Made by a program: the position numbers and the translations under genes. From the IMG/VR virus record IMGVR_UViG_3300044699_000059, positions 1 through 27,814 of that record: a stretch of 27,814 bases of DNA; one strand, written 5' to 3'. The notes beneath the pieces are model-generated. The model was not told where the DNA came from and did not search any database. It saw only the letters and a program-made list of their open reading frames with translations. Within the stretch, counting starts at the first letter, position 1. The number at the start of each line of letters is the position of its first letter. The stretch comes from a virus. Of the stretch, positions 14,754 to 25,824 are shown piece by piece.

Positions 14754-17700
14754 ATGGCAGTCCGCATCCAGTCTACGAGCGTCACGTCCAGCTCGATGCT
14801 GCGGCACAGACGATGCCGCGCTTCACGGCCAACACCGAAATCGGCAGGTCGTTGCAGCACGTTGGCGATGCCATGCTGCGCTTGGGTTCACACTGGCAGG
14901 AGAAGCAGAATCAATTCGACAGGATGCAACTGCATCAGCAGGAGGGCCTGCTTCACGAGACCATCAAGCAGATCGTCACTGAAGAGACTTTGAGATTTGA
15001 CCCGCTGAAGGATAGGCCGGGGACGCTGCACAATCGCATCATGAGCCGCGTCAACGACGCGGTAATCGAATTTAAGTCCAATGCGCCGCAGTCACAGCAG
15101 AAAGAGGCCGTGGTTAAAGGCGATGGCATCGCGGCGCAAACGTCAGTCGGCGCGGCAACTGTTGAAAGCAAGACCACAAATCATGCCGTGACGACTGAGC
15201 TTGATAGGCGCGTTGGTGAAATCTACAAGCAGGTCCAAGCAAATCCCGACAGCGGTCACGCTGCGGTAAAGCAGGTCGATGCTGAAATAGCCTCGCTCGA
15301 CAAGCTGGGCACCATCACCGCCGCTCAAAGACGCAGTATGCGCGATGGCTACATGAGTGGCATCGCCAATGCGGCAACCAAGGGATTCGCCGCGCAGGGG
15401 CGGACCGATGAAGGCAAGGAGTTCAATAAGCAGTTTTCAAAGGACCGCGAGGATGAAGGCCCCGTCCAGTTTCAGAACAATGCAGTCCCGGGCGTCCGCA
15501 AGTTGCCGGGAGCAGAGTCAACACCGGCAGCCCCCGGCAAGCAGTCAACGGACGATGCCGCCGTCAATCAGAAGCGCATCGCAGAGATAGACGCCAAGCC
15601 GGAAATCAAGGCGGCAATCGAGCGGGTCGCTCAAGAGTCCGGCATGGACCCGAACGTGCTCAAGGTCGCCGCCTCAATCGAGAGCAGCGGCAATCCCAAC
15701 GCCAAGAGCGGCAACCATCACGGTCTTTTTCAGCTCACGACAGCCGAGATGGGGATGCACGGCGATAATGCAGCCATCAACGATCCTGTAGCAAATACAA
15801 GGGCATACGTCTCAATCTTGCAGCGCAATGCGCCGCAACTGGAAAAGGAGCTGGGCCGACCGCCGACCGACAAGGAGCTGTACCTGTCGCATCAGCAGGG
15901 CGTTGCTGGTGCCGCAGCTCATCTTCAGAACCCGGATCAGCCCGCATACAAGACGCTGCTGGCGACCAAAGAGGGTCAGGACAAGGGCGAAGACTGGGCA
16001 AAGAAGGCGGTCGAGGGCAACATTCCGAAGGACGTGCTGAACCGTCTTTATGGCGGCGACGTCACCAAGGTCACCTCCGGAGAGATGGTGGCTATTCAGG
16101 GGACACGCTTTACCGGTGGCTCCATCGACGAAGCGGTTACGAACGTGCGGGTTGCTCCGCGCCCGGGAGAGCGGCAGGTCATCACGGCGGATGCGTCTGG
16201 TCGCGTCATCGACACAGACCAGAATCAGCAACCGCGCTCCATCATCGGCGGCGTCGATGCAGGCGGACCGCCGCAGCCTTCACAGAATTTCTCGGTAGCC
16301 GGTCTGCGGACACAGGTTGCCTATGCGCCCGGTCAGCAATTCGGACGGTCGGCCACAGCGGCGGCGGAACCGTTCAAGGCTATCGTGTCGCACAATACCG
16401 GCGGTGAGACCTTGCAAAGCGCACTGGAGACCCAGAAGGGCGACCCGTCGCGCGGCGGCAAATCCTTCGGCTATCACTTCTACATCGACAAGGATGGCAC
16501 GGTGTATCAGGGCGCTCCGCTCGATGCCCGCACCAATCATGTGCGCTCACCCGGGGAATCCACGCGCACGGCTCGACCGGACATCAGCAACAACAATGCC
16601 ATCGGCGTTGCCTATGTCGGAACGGGAAAGCCTACGCCGGAGCAGCTTGCATCGTCACATGCGCTGGTTGCTGGCCTGCAAGACAAATACCAAATCCCGA
16701 ACGAGAACGTCGTCGGGCACGGAGAAATTCAGGGCGGCTCGCGCGACAAGGGCGAGGGCATGGACTTGGTGCAGCTCGTGCGCTCCGGCGCGAAGCCTCC
16801 TGTTCTTACTGGAGACGACGGCAGCAACAGACCGGCAGCTCCGGCAAGCATGTCGCGCTGGCGGATGGATGCCGACCGAAATAATGCGCTGCTCGATGGC
16901 AGCGCCATGAAGGGTGCCGCCGTGAAGGCGGAGTTTGATCGCAAGCTGAAACTTACGCTCGATAGCGACATCAAGGGCATGGCCGCAACCGGTCAGGGCG
17001 TGAAGCTGTCGAAGGACATGCAGGACTATTTCAAGACCGACAAGCTGTCGTTCGACTTTGTCTCAAACCGGCTTGGCACCGGCACCGCGCTGACGTGGCA
17101 GGAGGGGCGGGAGAGTTCGCAGAAATACTATGAGGCGACCAACAACTTCAATCTCATGTCGTCGGAGTCAATCAATGAGCGGCTAGATTCGCTGAAGCCG
17201 CAGCCGGGGACTGCAACATACGATAAAGACCAGAAGCTGTATGTCGCCGCCACAAAGACGGCGCTGGAAATCTACAAGAGCCGCAACATTGATCCGTCTG
17301 CGGCGGCGGACAAATTCCCAGACGTGAAGGCGGCAAAGGATGCCTCGTACGCGGACCCGAACAACGCCGAGAAGGCACAGGAGCTGGTCACGGCCCGCAT
17401 GAAGGCGCAGCTATTTCTCGGCATACCAGCGTCAATCCAGACGCCGATCACAAAAGACGAGGCGAGGACACTCGCCGCGCCGCTCTCGGCGCTCACCGAC
17501 CCGGACACAACGCACTCGATTGCCGCCACGCAGGTTGCCCGCAATATCATGAAGCTGACCGGCAACAATCCGGAGCTGGCGACGAAGGCGATGGAGACCG
17601 TTCTGAAGGAAAAGAATATCAACAAGGAGACGCGGCAGATCGCCGCCACGCAGCTACAAGCCGCGAAGGATGGTCTGCTGCAAGATCAGTCGACGTCAAA

Positions 17701-18136
17701 CCTTATTCCGGACGAAGCAAAAAAGTCGCCCGCAGGCGCGACGGCAGGCGTGGCTCCGCCATACGCGGGGGGCGTGAGCTATCACGATCCTTTGACAGAA
17801 GGTCCCCCGTCGTTCGATACCGCTGCCGAAAGTTATGGCGGGCGGGAAGGGTCGTTTGTCGCTGGCAGGGACGTCATCCCGGCGGACTACATCAAGACGC
17901 TGCTCGCCAACAAAGACAGCCAAGAGGTCAAGGACTTCTTCAATCAGGCTTACGGACAAGGAGCCGCCGAGCACTTCATCAGTCAGGGGAGCGAACTGTC
18001 ATCCTCCGCTGCGGCCAATCAGCCGCCGGTTGTCGCCACCGAGCAGCCGCCGAACTTTGCTTTCCCGCTGCCGACGCCGGACACCGAAGACCAGACAGCG
18101 ACTGATACGTCGGTGCCTGACCCGCAGGAGTTCTAA
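14754..18136 (+). CDS. Virion ejection protein with transglycosylase and amidase domains
   Basis: About 1127 residues after repair of one missing base near 14769; the start then reads MAVRIPVYERHV. Counting from the in-frame ATG at 14813, residues 262-345 form a lytic transglycosylase (SLT) domain: catalytic-type Glu290 in ASIESSGNPNAKSG, then HHGLFQLT. Residues 520-655 resemble an amidase_2/PGRP domain: VSHNTGG (H527), FGYHFYIDKDG (H555), NAIGVAYVG, and VVGHGEIQGG (H636) with a downstream EGMDL. The two cut glycan strand and peptide stem respectively. The remaining residues are helical. In T7, gp16 carries only a transglycosylase; here both would open the wall during DNA entry. Confidence 0.8.
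15596..15847 (+). other. Lytic transglycosylase (SLT-type) domain
   Basis: Domain inside the ejection protein. The catalytic-type Glu lies in the E-S-S-G-N-P motif, followed by the G-L-F-Q-L motif and a helix with a conserved YLSHQQG segment just after the mapped span. The order matches the lysozyme-like fold of SLT enzymes, which cleave the glycan strand. Confidence 0.75.
16370..16777 (+). other. N-acetylmuramoyl-L-alanine amidase-like domain
   Basis: Domain inside the ejection protein, on the amidase_2/PGRP pattern. It has a zinc-ligand His in V-S-H-N-T, the segment GYHFYIDKDGTVYQG, the strand AIGVAYVG and the second zinc-ligand His in V-V-G-H-G-E-I. The third ligand is not certain: the usual K-T-D-P-G is replaced by a R-D-K-G-E-G-M-D stretch. 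Confidence 0.7.
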
Positions 18137-21100
18137 ATGGCCGAAGACCCATATTTGGTCCCCGGGTCTGAGGGCGTCACTCCGGCCATCACGCTTCCGG
18201 ATGCCCCCGGCGATTTCACTGAAACGACGCAGGACAAGGTCGGTCTCCAGCCGAGGAAGATCGACAAGATCAATCCATTCCAACCGCTCACGCCAGCGCA
18301 GGAGCTGGAGACGCGCCGCAAGCTGAATTACGAGCAGTCGCATCTCGACACAATCGCTGGTGCAAGCGGTGCCCTTCTCAATAAGCTACTGGCTGACCAG
18401 CCGAAACGCGATGAGGCAGGGGCTGCACCAACCGGCCCATATTCCGTGCCCGGGTCGGAAGGCGTTGTCCCGGCCATTGCGCTCGACGAGTTCAAGTTCT
18501 CGCCGGGAGGCCTTTCAGGACACAGCAAAGGACGAGCTTGCAAATACCAAGGCGGCGATTCTCGCCTATAAAAACATGCCGGGGTTCAGCAACGTCGGTG
18601 AGTTTGGCGCTGCTGCCTTTGGTCAGGTCGGCGGTCAGGTTCTGACGCCGGAAAATTTCGTCAATCCGTTCTTCAAGATTGGCAGCGTCGCATGGCGGGC
18701 AACGCATCCTCTGCTTTCCACCATCATTGGCTATGGAGTTGGGCAGGCGGCGGTACAGGGCGGCGCTGACGTGGTCGCGCAAGCCGCGCAGATCAAGGCG
18801 GAGCTGAGAAAAGAGTACGACCCGATACAGACCAGCCTTGCCATCCCCACCGGTTTCATCTTCGGGACGTTGCCAGCGTTCGCAAAAGACAATCAAATCC
18901 TGCGCTACAAGAACATCATTCAGGACCTGACGCGCAAAAAGGGGGTCGACCTTTCCGGGCCGCAGGTCACGCCTGAGATGACACCGCACGTCCCGCCGGT
19001 TCCGGACAGGGTTGCGGGAGACATATTTGAGCCGGGAGGTAGTCCGCCCCGCGCCGTCGACATAACGGCACCGACGTCATCCGGGGTTCTGCCGGAGCCT
19101 GCTGCTGGCATGACCCGTCTTTATCGGTCGCAGGGAGCCGCCGACGCGCAGTCTCGACACATTTCATTTACGTTGCAGCCGTTCGAGAACGCCAACGAAT
19201 ACATCGACGTGCCGAACCACATCGCTCTCAGTATGGTGCATGAGGGCGACCGCGTCATTTTGCCGTCGCAACTTGCGGAAAGCAGAAGGCCGCTGCCGAA
19301 GCCTACGGAAGAAGCGGCAGTCGATCCGTTTGCAGAACTTGGCAGGACAGAGGCTACCCCGGCTGGCGAGCAGGGCGTCATCCCCGGAGCCGAGCGCATC
19401 GGCATGGGTGAGCAGGCGCAACGCGCCGCAGATCGCCCGATGCAAGCCGGAGCGGAGCAGAAGCAAGCTGGCGGTCTTTTTGGCGAGACCAGCAAGCAGA
19501 CCGATATTCTCGACAGGCTCGCTGCAACAAAGGCAAAGGAGAAGCCGCCGCAGACGTTCTCGGAATGGGTCCAGTCGATGGGCGGTCTCAAGGGGGCCGA
19601 GCCTGAAATAAAAGACATGGACCTGCCGAAGAAGCTGGTCCGCCCGAAGGGCAAGAAGGCCATGACGGCGGAGAGGGTGCTTGAGGCAGCAGTCCAGCAA
19701 AAAAGACTGCCCGCAGGCTCGTCGCTTGATGACGTTTACAAAATCCTGCGCGACGAATCGACTGGCGCTGCCAAGCATTATCATCCGGGTGAGCTGGACA
19801 GAGTCAAAGTGCCTGACGCCAGCATGATTCGGGCGTCGGACGAGGTCGACATTGCGTTGCGCGAGTTCAATCTTCATCCCGACCAGACCAAAAGTCGGAA
19901 GGCAAAGAATGAACGCAATGCAATTCGTGACGAGGCAATTCGTGACGTTTACACAACGGCAGACAGAGACGCTGCGGACGCGGTAGCCGACGCAGTAGGA
20001 AGGTCAGGAGAACATGGCAGAGGACATGCCGGAAAAGACCGCTTCCCCGACAACGTCGACATTCCTTTTGACACCGGCCCAGCTCCTCCAAAGGGCGGAC
20101 CTGCTGGAGAGCTGGGACCCGGCGGAGTACGGGCATCTGGCGGAGAACCATCGGCTGCTGGCCGAGGGCTTGCTCCGTCGGGCGAGGACGTCGTCGCAGC
20201 AAGGCTGAGAAAGATGCGAGGGCAGGGCGTCTCTGCCCCGCCCGGATCGCAGCGACCGGAGGCTGGCATCGCGAGCGCCAACGTACATGCGCCGTTCACG
20301 CCGCTCGAAAGCATCCAAGATGCGATGACCCGGACGGTCAACAACCTGCAACTCACCGTCCGCAAAGGTGGCCTTAAAGGACAGGGCACGGTTGGCCAGT
20401 ACGACTACGGGACCGCGATCATCCGCCTGAAGGAGACAGGCCCCGCTGGCGTTGCCGATCTGGCGCACGAGATGGGTCACGACGTCGAGAACACGGTCGG
20501 ACGTCCGCTGAAGAATTTGATCGACGCAAACGAGCAAAGCATGAGGGCTTTTGCCGGTGAGGCTGGCGACGGCATGGACCCTGCCCAGCTCCGTCGTGAG
20601 GGCTTTGGCGAGTTCATGGCCGGATATGTCACCAACAGGAATTTTCTGGAGCAGACCGACCCCAATTTCACGCGCCAGTTTGTCGACCTGATGCAGCGCG
20701 AAAATCCCGAGATGCTGGCGCAGCTCAACCGTCTCCAGCAGGCATACGAGAAGTTCAACGCAGCGCCGTCGATGCAAAGCATGACAGCGATGACGAAGTC
20801 AGAGTTTGCCATTCCGAGGGTGATCGACAACGACCCGCTTCAGCGCGGGGCCATCGGTCGGTGGTGGGACGGCATGTATCGGCAGATCGTCGCCAGAGAC
20901 AGGCCGCTCGACAACGCCGTCAAAGTTGCTGGCAGGCAGTATTTTGACGTCTACGAAAAGCTGATGGACCTTGCGCCGTACGAAGACCCGCGCGTGTGGG
21001 CGCGTATCTACGGTCGCGGCGGCTTCAACAAGACGGTCGACGACATTCAGTACGGCGTCATGGACTTTGAGACGATGGATCGCATGGGTCCCGGGATTGC

Positions 21101-24100
21101 ACAGCCCATCAACGAAATGCTTGCCGACCCGATTACCAAGCTGGAGCCAAAAGACCCAGCCATCGTCAATCAGCGCCGCGATCAGATCAGTGCGTACATG
21201 ATTGCCCGCTGGGTCTACGCGCTGCACACGCAGATGGAGCGTGGCGAGCGGGCAATGGCGTCTCGGATGCCGACGTCGGCAACCAAGGGCGATGCCGAGG
21301 TTGCGATCAGGGAGTTTGAGCAGCTTTATCCGCACTGGCGGGCCAATGCGGAGCTTATCTACGCCTTCCAAAAAGACGTCGTGCGGATGGAGGTGAAGAC
21401 TGGGCTGCGAAATATCGACGAGGCGAACGAGCTGCTGCATCCCAGAAACTGGGAGTACGTCCCGCTGTTGCGCGACATGACCGGCATGGCGAACGAGCTG
21501 GTAGGCACGGGCACGAAGGACGTGATCCCGGGTCTGGAGTCACTCGGGCGTCATGCCCGCGTTGGCTCCGACCGTGACGTCAAGAATGTGCTCGAAAGCA
21601 TCTTCCAGAACGTCGCACACGCGAACGATCAGGCCGTCGAGAACATGACGAAGCTGTCCTATCGCGATCTGTTGCGTCGGCTTCCGCGTGAAGCGGCTGC
21701 TGCCATCGGTGAGGAAATTCCGAACGAGCGAATCCGCGCAATGGACATCGACGTAAAAGACACGATGTTCAAGGCGGCAAAAAAGGCCGGGTACACCACG
21801 GAAGATGCCCGCATGTTTGCATCGCGGGCGATACGGGAGCTGGGCGAAGACGAAATGCGGGTCAAGTTCTACTCGAAGGAGCCGATCAAGGCCGGAGGCA
21901 GGCCGATCATCTTCGGGTGGGACAAGGGCGAACGCTGGGCCATGCAGTTTGCCGATGGCGACTTTGGCAGGCAGCTCGTCAACACGATGGACATGCTTGG
22001 ACCGAAGGGGTCACAGATTTCAGCGCAGGCGGCGGGTCTGCTGGTCGACGTCATGAGCGTAGGCTCCGCAACGCTGCGGGCCGGAGCGACAACGACCCTG
22101 ACCTATGGCCTGAAGAACCTCGTAAAAGACAGCTTCATGCAATGGCTGCTCATCCAGAGGTGGGCACCGTCAAAGGCTTCCCGCTGTTTTTCAGGAACAT
22201 CACGCGCGGGGCCAAGTCGTTCTTTGCCAACGACGATTTCTACAAAATGCACACCTCCACCGAGGGCATCGGCGGTGGTGTCGGCACCGCAGGCTTGCAG
22301 CGTGGTCAGAAGGGCCTGCTGGAAATGGAGAAAAAGCTGAAGCTTGGCGGGACTTCTCCCTATCAGGCGCAGCGGGCGCGGATCGCGGCAGAGGCGGAGC
22401 GCCGTTCGACGTTGGCAGACGAACTGGAGACCGCCGGTCTGGAACAGCACAAAGGTCTCTACTTCGACAGCTTCAAGAAAGTCATCAAGATCATGGAGAC
22501 GACCGAGACCTTCGGGCGAACCGGTCTTTTCCGTGCGGTCTACGACCACAACATCGAGATGGGCAGATCGCATCGCTACGCCATGTTCGACGCTGCCATG
22601 AAGGCTCGCGATTTCGTGGACTACGGACGCTTCGGCTCGAAGATGGAGGCGTACTCGCGGGCCATTCCGTTCCTCAATGCCAGCATCCAAGGCATCGACA
22701 AGTTTCATCGTGTCGTCGGTGACGTTCTCACGCGCGAGGCAGTAACGCTGCAAGAGCAGGAGGCAAAGTCTCTGGCCCGCATGAAGCTTGTGCCGCGCGT
22801 GGCAATGCTCGCTGCCGCATCGGCTGCTCTTGAGGTTTGGAACCATGACGACCCCGTCTATCAAAGGCTGTCCGTGCAGACGCGCTCGCAATACTGGGTC
22901 GTTCGTCTGCCATTCATCGGCGCTGGCGAGTACGACACCGTCAACGGCAAGAAGGTCAAGCTGCCGGAGGGGATGCAGGGCGCATTTCTCTTTATCCCGA
23001 AGCCGTGGGAGCCGGGGACGATCTTCAATCTTGCGGAGCGGGCGACCCAGTTTATTCAGTCTGGTGACCCGAACGCGATGGCGAAGTTCGCCAAGTCGAT
23101 CTTCTACACTTATTCGATTCCCAATCCGTTCGAGGTGCCCGGGCTGAAAGCCGGAGCCGGTCTTTTGTCGAACTACGATACTTTCTTCGACAAGCCGGTC
23201 GTCTCGAAGGCATATCAGAATGTTGCGCCGCATTTGCAGGCCAGCGAATACACCAACAAGTTCTACAGTTGGGTGGCGCGGGGCCTCAACGCGGCGTCGT
23301 CCGCTGTCGGCTACGATTCGCACGACGTCCAGAAGCTGCTGCGCGACAATCTCGGCATCGTCGGCGCTGTGCTCGCCGCGCCGTGGTCTCCAATGCAGGC
23401 GCAATATCTGATGCAGGGCGTCTTTGGCGACATGCCGCGCGAGCTGGGCGGATTTGGCAACTGGGTGAAGGCGCTGGCGACCGGAGACCCGGTCAAGATT
23501 TCCGACGTGCCCGGGCTTCGCGCATTTATCAGGGACCGCATGGCTGTCGGTGAGCCAATGAGCGACCTCTACAACCAGATTGGCCAGAACGATGGTCGCT
23601 TGCAGATTGCCCGCGCATCGTTCGAGAAGAAGATCAAGGATGGCGACATTGCTGCGGCAACGACCCTGTTCAACGGCTACGACCAGAGCCAGCGGGACTA
23701 CATTCGCATCCATAACGCCAAGGCCGGTCCGCTGATAAACACGCTGCATCCGCTCGACCGCTCTTCTGCACTGGCGTCAGTGGTGCGGTCCTTAAAAGAC
23801 GGCCTTCAGAGTGAGGGAGGCATGGCAACGCTGACCGGCGGACCGATGGGGCCGCGCATCAAGCTGGAGCCGGGGAAGGTCGACGTTCTGGTACGAACGA
23901 TCAACGAGTATCAGGCGACCGAAGTCCGCAATGGTCTGATTGTGCAGGGCGTTCCCGGCTACAAGCATCTCCCTATCGTCAATGCCCAGCCCTACCTCAA
24001 GACCATCAACGAGATTTCTCCGGAGGTTGGCCGCGAGCTGAGTGCGCGTCTGTCGCAGAGCAAGGTCATGCCGATAGAGACCATCCAGAAATACTGGCCG

Positions 24101-24309
24101 CAGGCGCAAAAGCTTGTGCAGGCGGGACCGGGCAGAACCCGGCCATACTGGCATCGCAGCTCAAGGTCATCGGCGTTCAAGCTTCGCTGCAAGGCTACGA
24201 GGGTGGTGGTAGAAAGGCAGGCCGAAGCGCCGTTGATTCGAGCGGTCTACCAATCAGGCGGGCGAAGCCGACGTCCATTCCGCTACCCGCAGAGGGGGCT
24301 ATACAATGA
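18137..24309 (+). CDS. Giant virion protein with zincin motif, LPD38-like end (frameshifted)
   Basis: About 2050 residues after repair of an extra G at 18505-18507 and missing bases near 22156 and 24132. The N-terminus repeats a VPGSEGV motif. The central region has a zinc-peptidase pattern ADLAHEMGHDVEN (HEMGH at 20466-20480) and then REGFGEFMAGY, where a Glu may complete the site. The C-terminal third shows the LPD38-type pattern (large polyvalent protein-associated domain 38): MKARDFVDYGRFGSKM, AIPFLNASIQGIDKFHR, and WSPMQAQYLMQGVFGD. It takes the place of the T7 gp16-type core protein before the tail fibre. The stop overlaps the fibre start (ATGA). Part of the frame around 20014-20208 is doubtful. 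Confidence 0.75.
18149..18196 (+). repeat. VPGSEGV repeat, copy 1
   Basis: Encodes P-Y-L-V-P-G-S-E-G-V-T-P-A-I-T-L (residues 5-20 of the giant protein). A second copy begins exactly 96 codons later. The match includes CCATATT and CCCGGGTC at DNA level. This is a duplicated linear motif of unknown role. Confidence 0.7.
18437..18484 (+). repeat. VPGSEGV repeat, copy 2
   Basis: Encodes P-Y-S-V-P-G-S-E-G-V-V-P-A-I-A-L (residues 101-116). It matches copy 1 at 12 of 16 residues. The repair point of the first frameshift lies just downstream at 18505-18507. Confidence 0.7.
19921..19947 (+). repeat. Short direct repeat in the giant gene
   Basis: CAATTCGTGACG occurs at 19921-19932 and again at 19936-19947, giving AIRD-E-AIRD in the protein. 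It is probably a slipped duplication and lies about 65 bases before the place where the coding phase seems to change. Confidence 0.6.
20014..20208 (+). CDS. Possible nested or intervening small gene
   Basis: A 64-residue frame inside the giant gene, one phase off. It opens MAEDMPEKTASP and has a helical core (AQLLQRADLLESWDPAEY, then HLAENHRLLAEGLLRRAR). Ribosome-binding-like AGGAAGG and AGGAG precede the ATG, after TAG at 19996-19998 in the same phase. Its third codon positions are mostly G/C like real genes here, whereas the giant frame across the same bases is Gly/Pro/Ala-rich and about half A/T in third positions. It may be an overprinted gene, a separate gene between two halves, or a segment bounded by two indels. 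Not recognised. Confidence 0.4.
   Translation: MAEDMPEKTASPTTSTFLLTPAQLLQRADLLESWDPAEYGHLAENHRLLAEGLLRRARTSSQQG
20466..20480 (+). other. HExxH zinc-binding motif of the giant protein
   Basis: Codes for HEMGH within LAHEMGHDVEN, with E-G-F-G-E-F-M about 35 residues later. That spacing is typical of zincin domains in large phage virion proteins, where they are predicted proteases. Confidence 0.65.
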
Positions 24310-25824
24310 CGGTCACAGCGGCAGAAACCCGCGTCGAGTACGCAGGCAACGGCACCACGAAGGTCTTTTCCTATCCGTACCAGTTCTTCCAGAACGACGA
24401 TCTGGACCTGTGGCTCTTTACGGACATGACCGGCGTCGGCATCCATCAAATTCTTGGCGTCGACTACACCGTGACCGGGGCGATGAATCCTTCCGGCGGC
24501 AACGTCACCATGACGGTTGCTCCCCGAGTGGCACGACGCTCATCATCATCAACGATCCAGACATTGTGCAAACGACGCACTACGTCAATGCGGACGATTT
24601 CCCTGCGGACAGCCACGAGCAGGCGCTCGACCGGCTGACCAAGATTTGCCAGCGGCTGTCAGACCGCATCGACCGCGCCGTCCGTGCGCCGGACTACGCG
24701 CCGAAGACCAAGTTCCTGACGCCGACACGCTGGTTGGGCTGGTCGAGGACGCACAGCAGGCGGCGACAGAGGCCGCTGCATCGGCGGACGCGGCGGAAAA
24801 CGCGGTTAATGCGGCCAGCGGTTCAGCTGTGGCTGCTGCCAACAGCGCATCTGCGGCGGCTGGGTCAGCTTCGAGCGCGGCTGCGGCTGCAGCTGCGGCG
24901 GTTGCTTCGGCGTTGGATGCAGATTCCTCAGAGGCGGGAGCTGCGGCAGCGCAGGCTGCGGCGGAAGCGGCAGCGGCTGCGGCGCAGGTTGCAGAGGTCG
25001 ACTGGAAGGGCAACTGGATGGGGTCGACGACCTACCAGCCCAATGATGCCGTGCAGTCGGGCGGGTCTTCGTGGATTTCAAAGACCACTAACGTCAATAA
25101 AGACCCGGCAACCAACCCCACCGACTGGGACCTGCTGGCGCAAAAAGGACAGCCGGGTGCGCCGGGGGCTGGCACGGGCGACATGCTCGGGCCAACAATC
25201 TGAGCGACGTAGCGAGCGTTTCGCAGTCACGCACCAATCTCGGTCTTGGCAATGCAGCGACCAAGAACGTCGGGACAGCGGCAAATACGGTTTCGGCTGG
25301 TGACGACGCCCGCATTGTAGCCGCCGTCCAACGTGGCGGCGACATGATGACGGGTCATCTGTCATTACCGACTGCACCTGCTGCCGCCAATGCCGTTCGC
25401 AAAGACTATGTCGATGCAGCAATCGCTGCGGTGCCAGCCCCACCTGTCGCCGCCACCGCTGCCGAATACATCGCCACTCCGCGCCGACCAAGATGCTCAC
25501 AGGTGCCGCAACGTGGGCGGCTGCGGGAGAAGTTGCTCTCACCGACGGAGCGACAGTCACGCCTAATTTTTCACTCGGTATAAATTTCGGCCTGAACATG
25601 GCGGCGGCTGGTCGCACTCTCGCCAACCCGACAAATGCAAAGGTGGGGCAAGCTGGTGTCATCAGGCTAATCAACAGCGCCGGTACAGTTACGATCTACG
25701 GCTCGGCATACAAATTTCCCGCGGCGTGAAGCCAACAAGTGTCGTCGGCCAGATTGACGTAATTTCCTACGTTGTCATCGACGCCAGCAACATCTACTGC
25801 ACCTTCAGCGCGGGCTTTGCCTGA
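24306..25824 (+). CDS. Tail fibre protein, T7 gp17-like N-terminus (frameshifted)
   Basis: About 506 residues after repair of single-base losses near 24525, 24713, 25193, 25490 and 25725. The N-terminal ~135 residues match the T7 fibre virion-attachment domain: VEYAGNGTTKVFSYPYQFF, DLWLFTDMTG, VDYTVTGAM, then DDFPADSHEQALDRLTKICQ and DRAVRAPDY. An Ala-rich stem follows (about 24757-24990), then a carbohydrate-binding-like W-K-G-N-W...Y-Q-P-N-D-A-V module and a collagen-like GQPGAPGAG. The C-terminal part ends SYVVIDASNIYCTFSAGFA. It recognises or bridges to the cell surface. The start overlaps the giant gene stop. Confidence 0.8.

Noticed and set aside
22103-23749. Long open frame on the - strand (548 residues)
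   Set aside because: It lies opposite the conserved LPD38-like part of the giant gene. Its open state follows from the G/C-rich third positions of the + strand gene, and its translation shows no family pattern.
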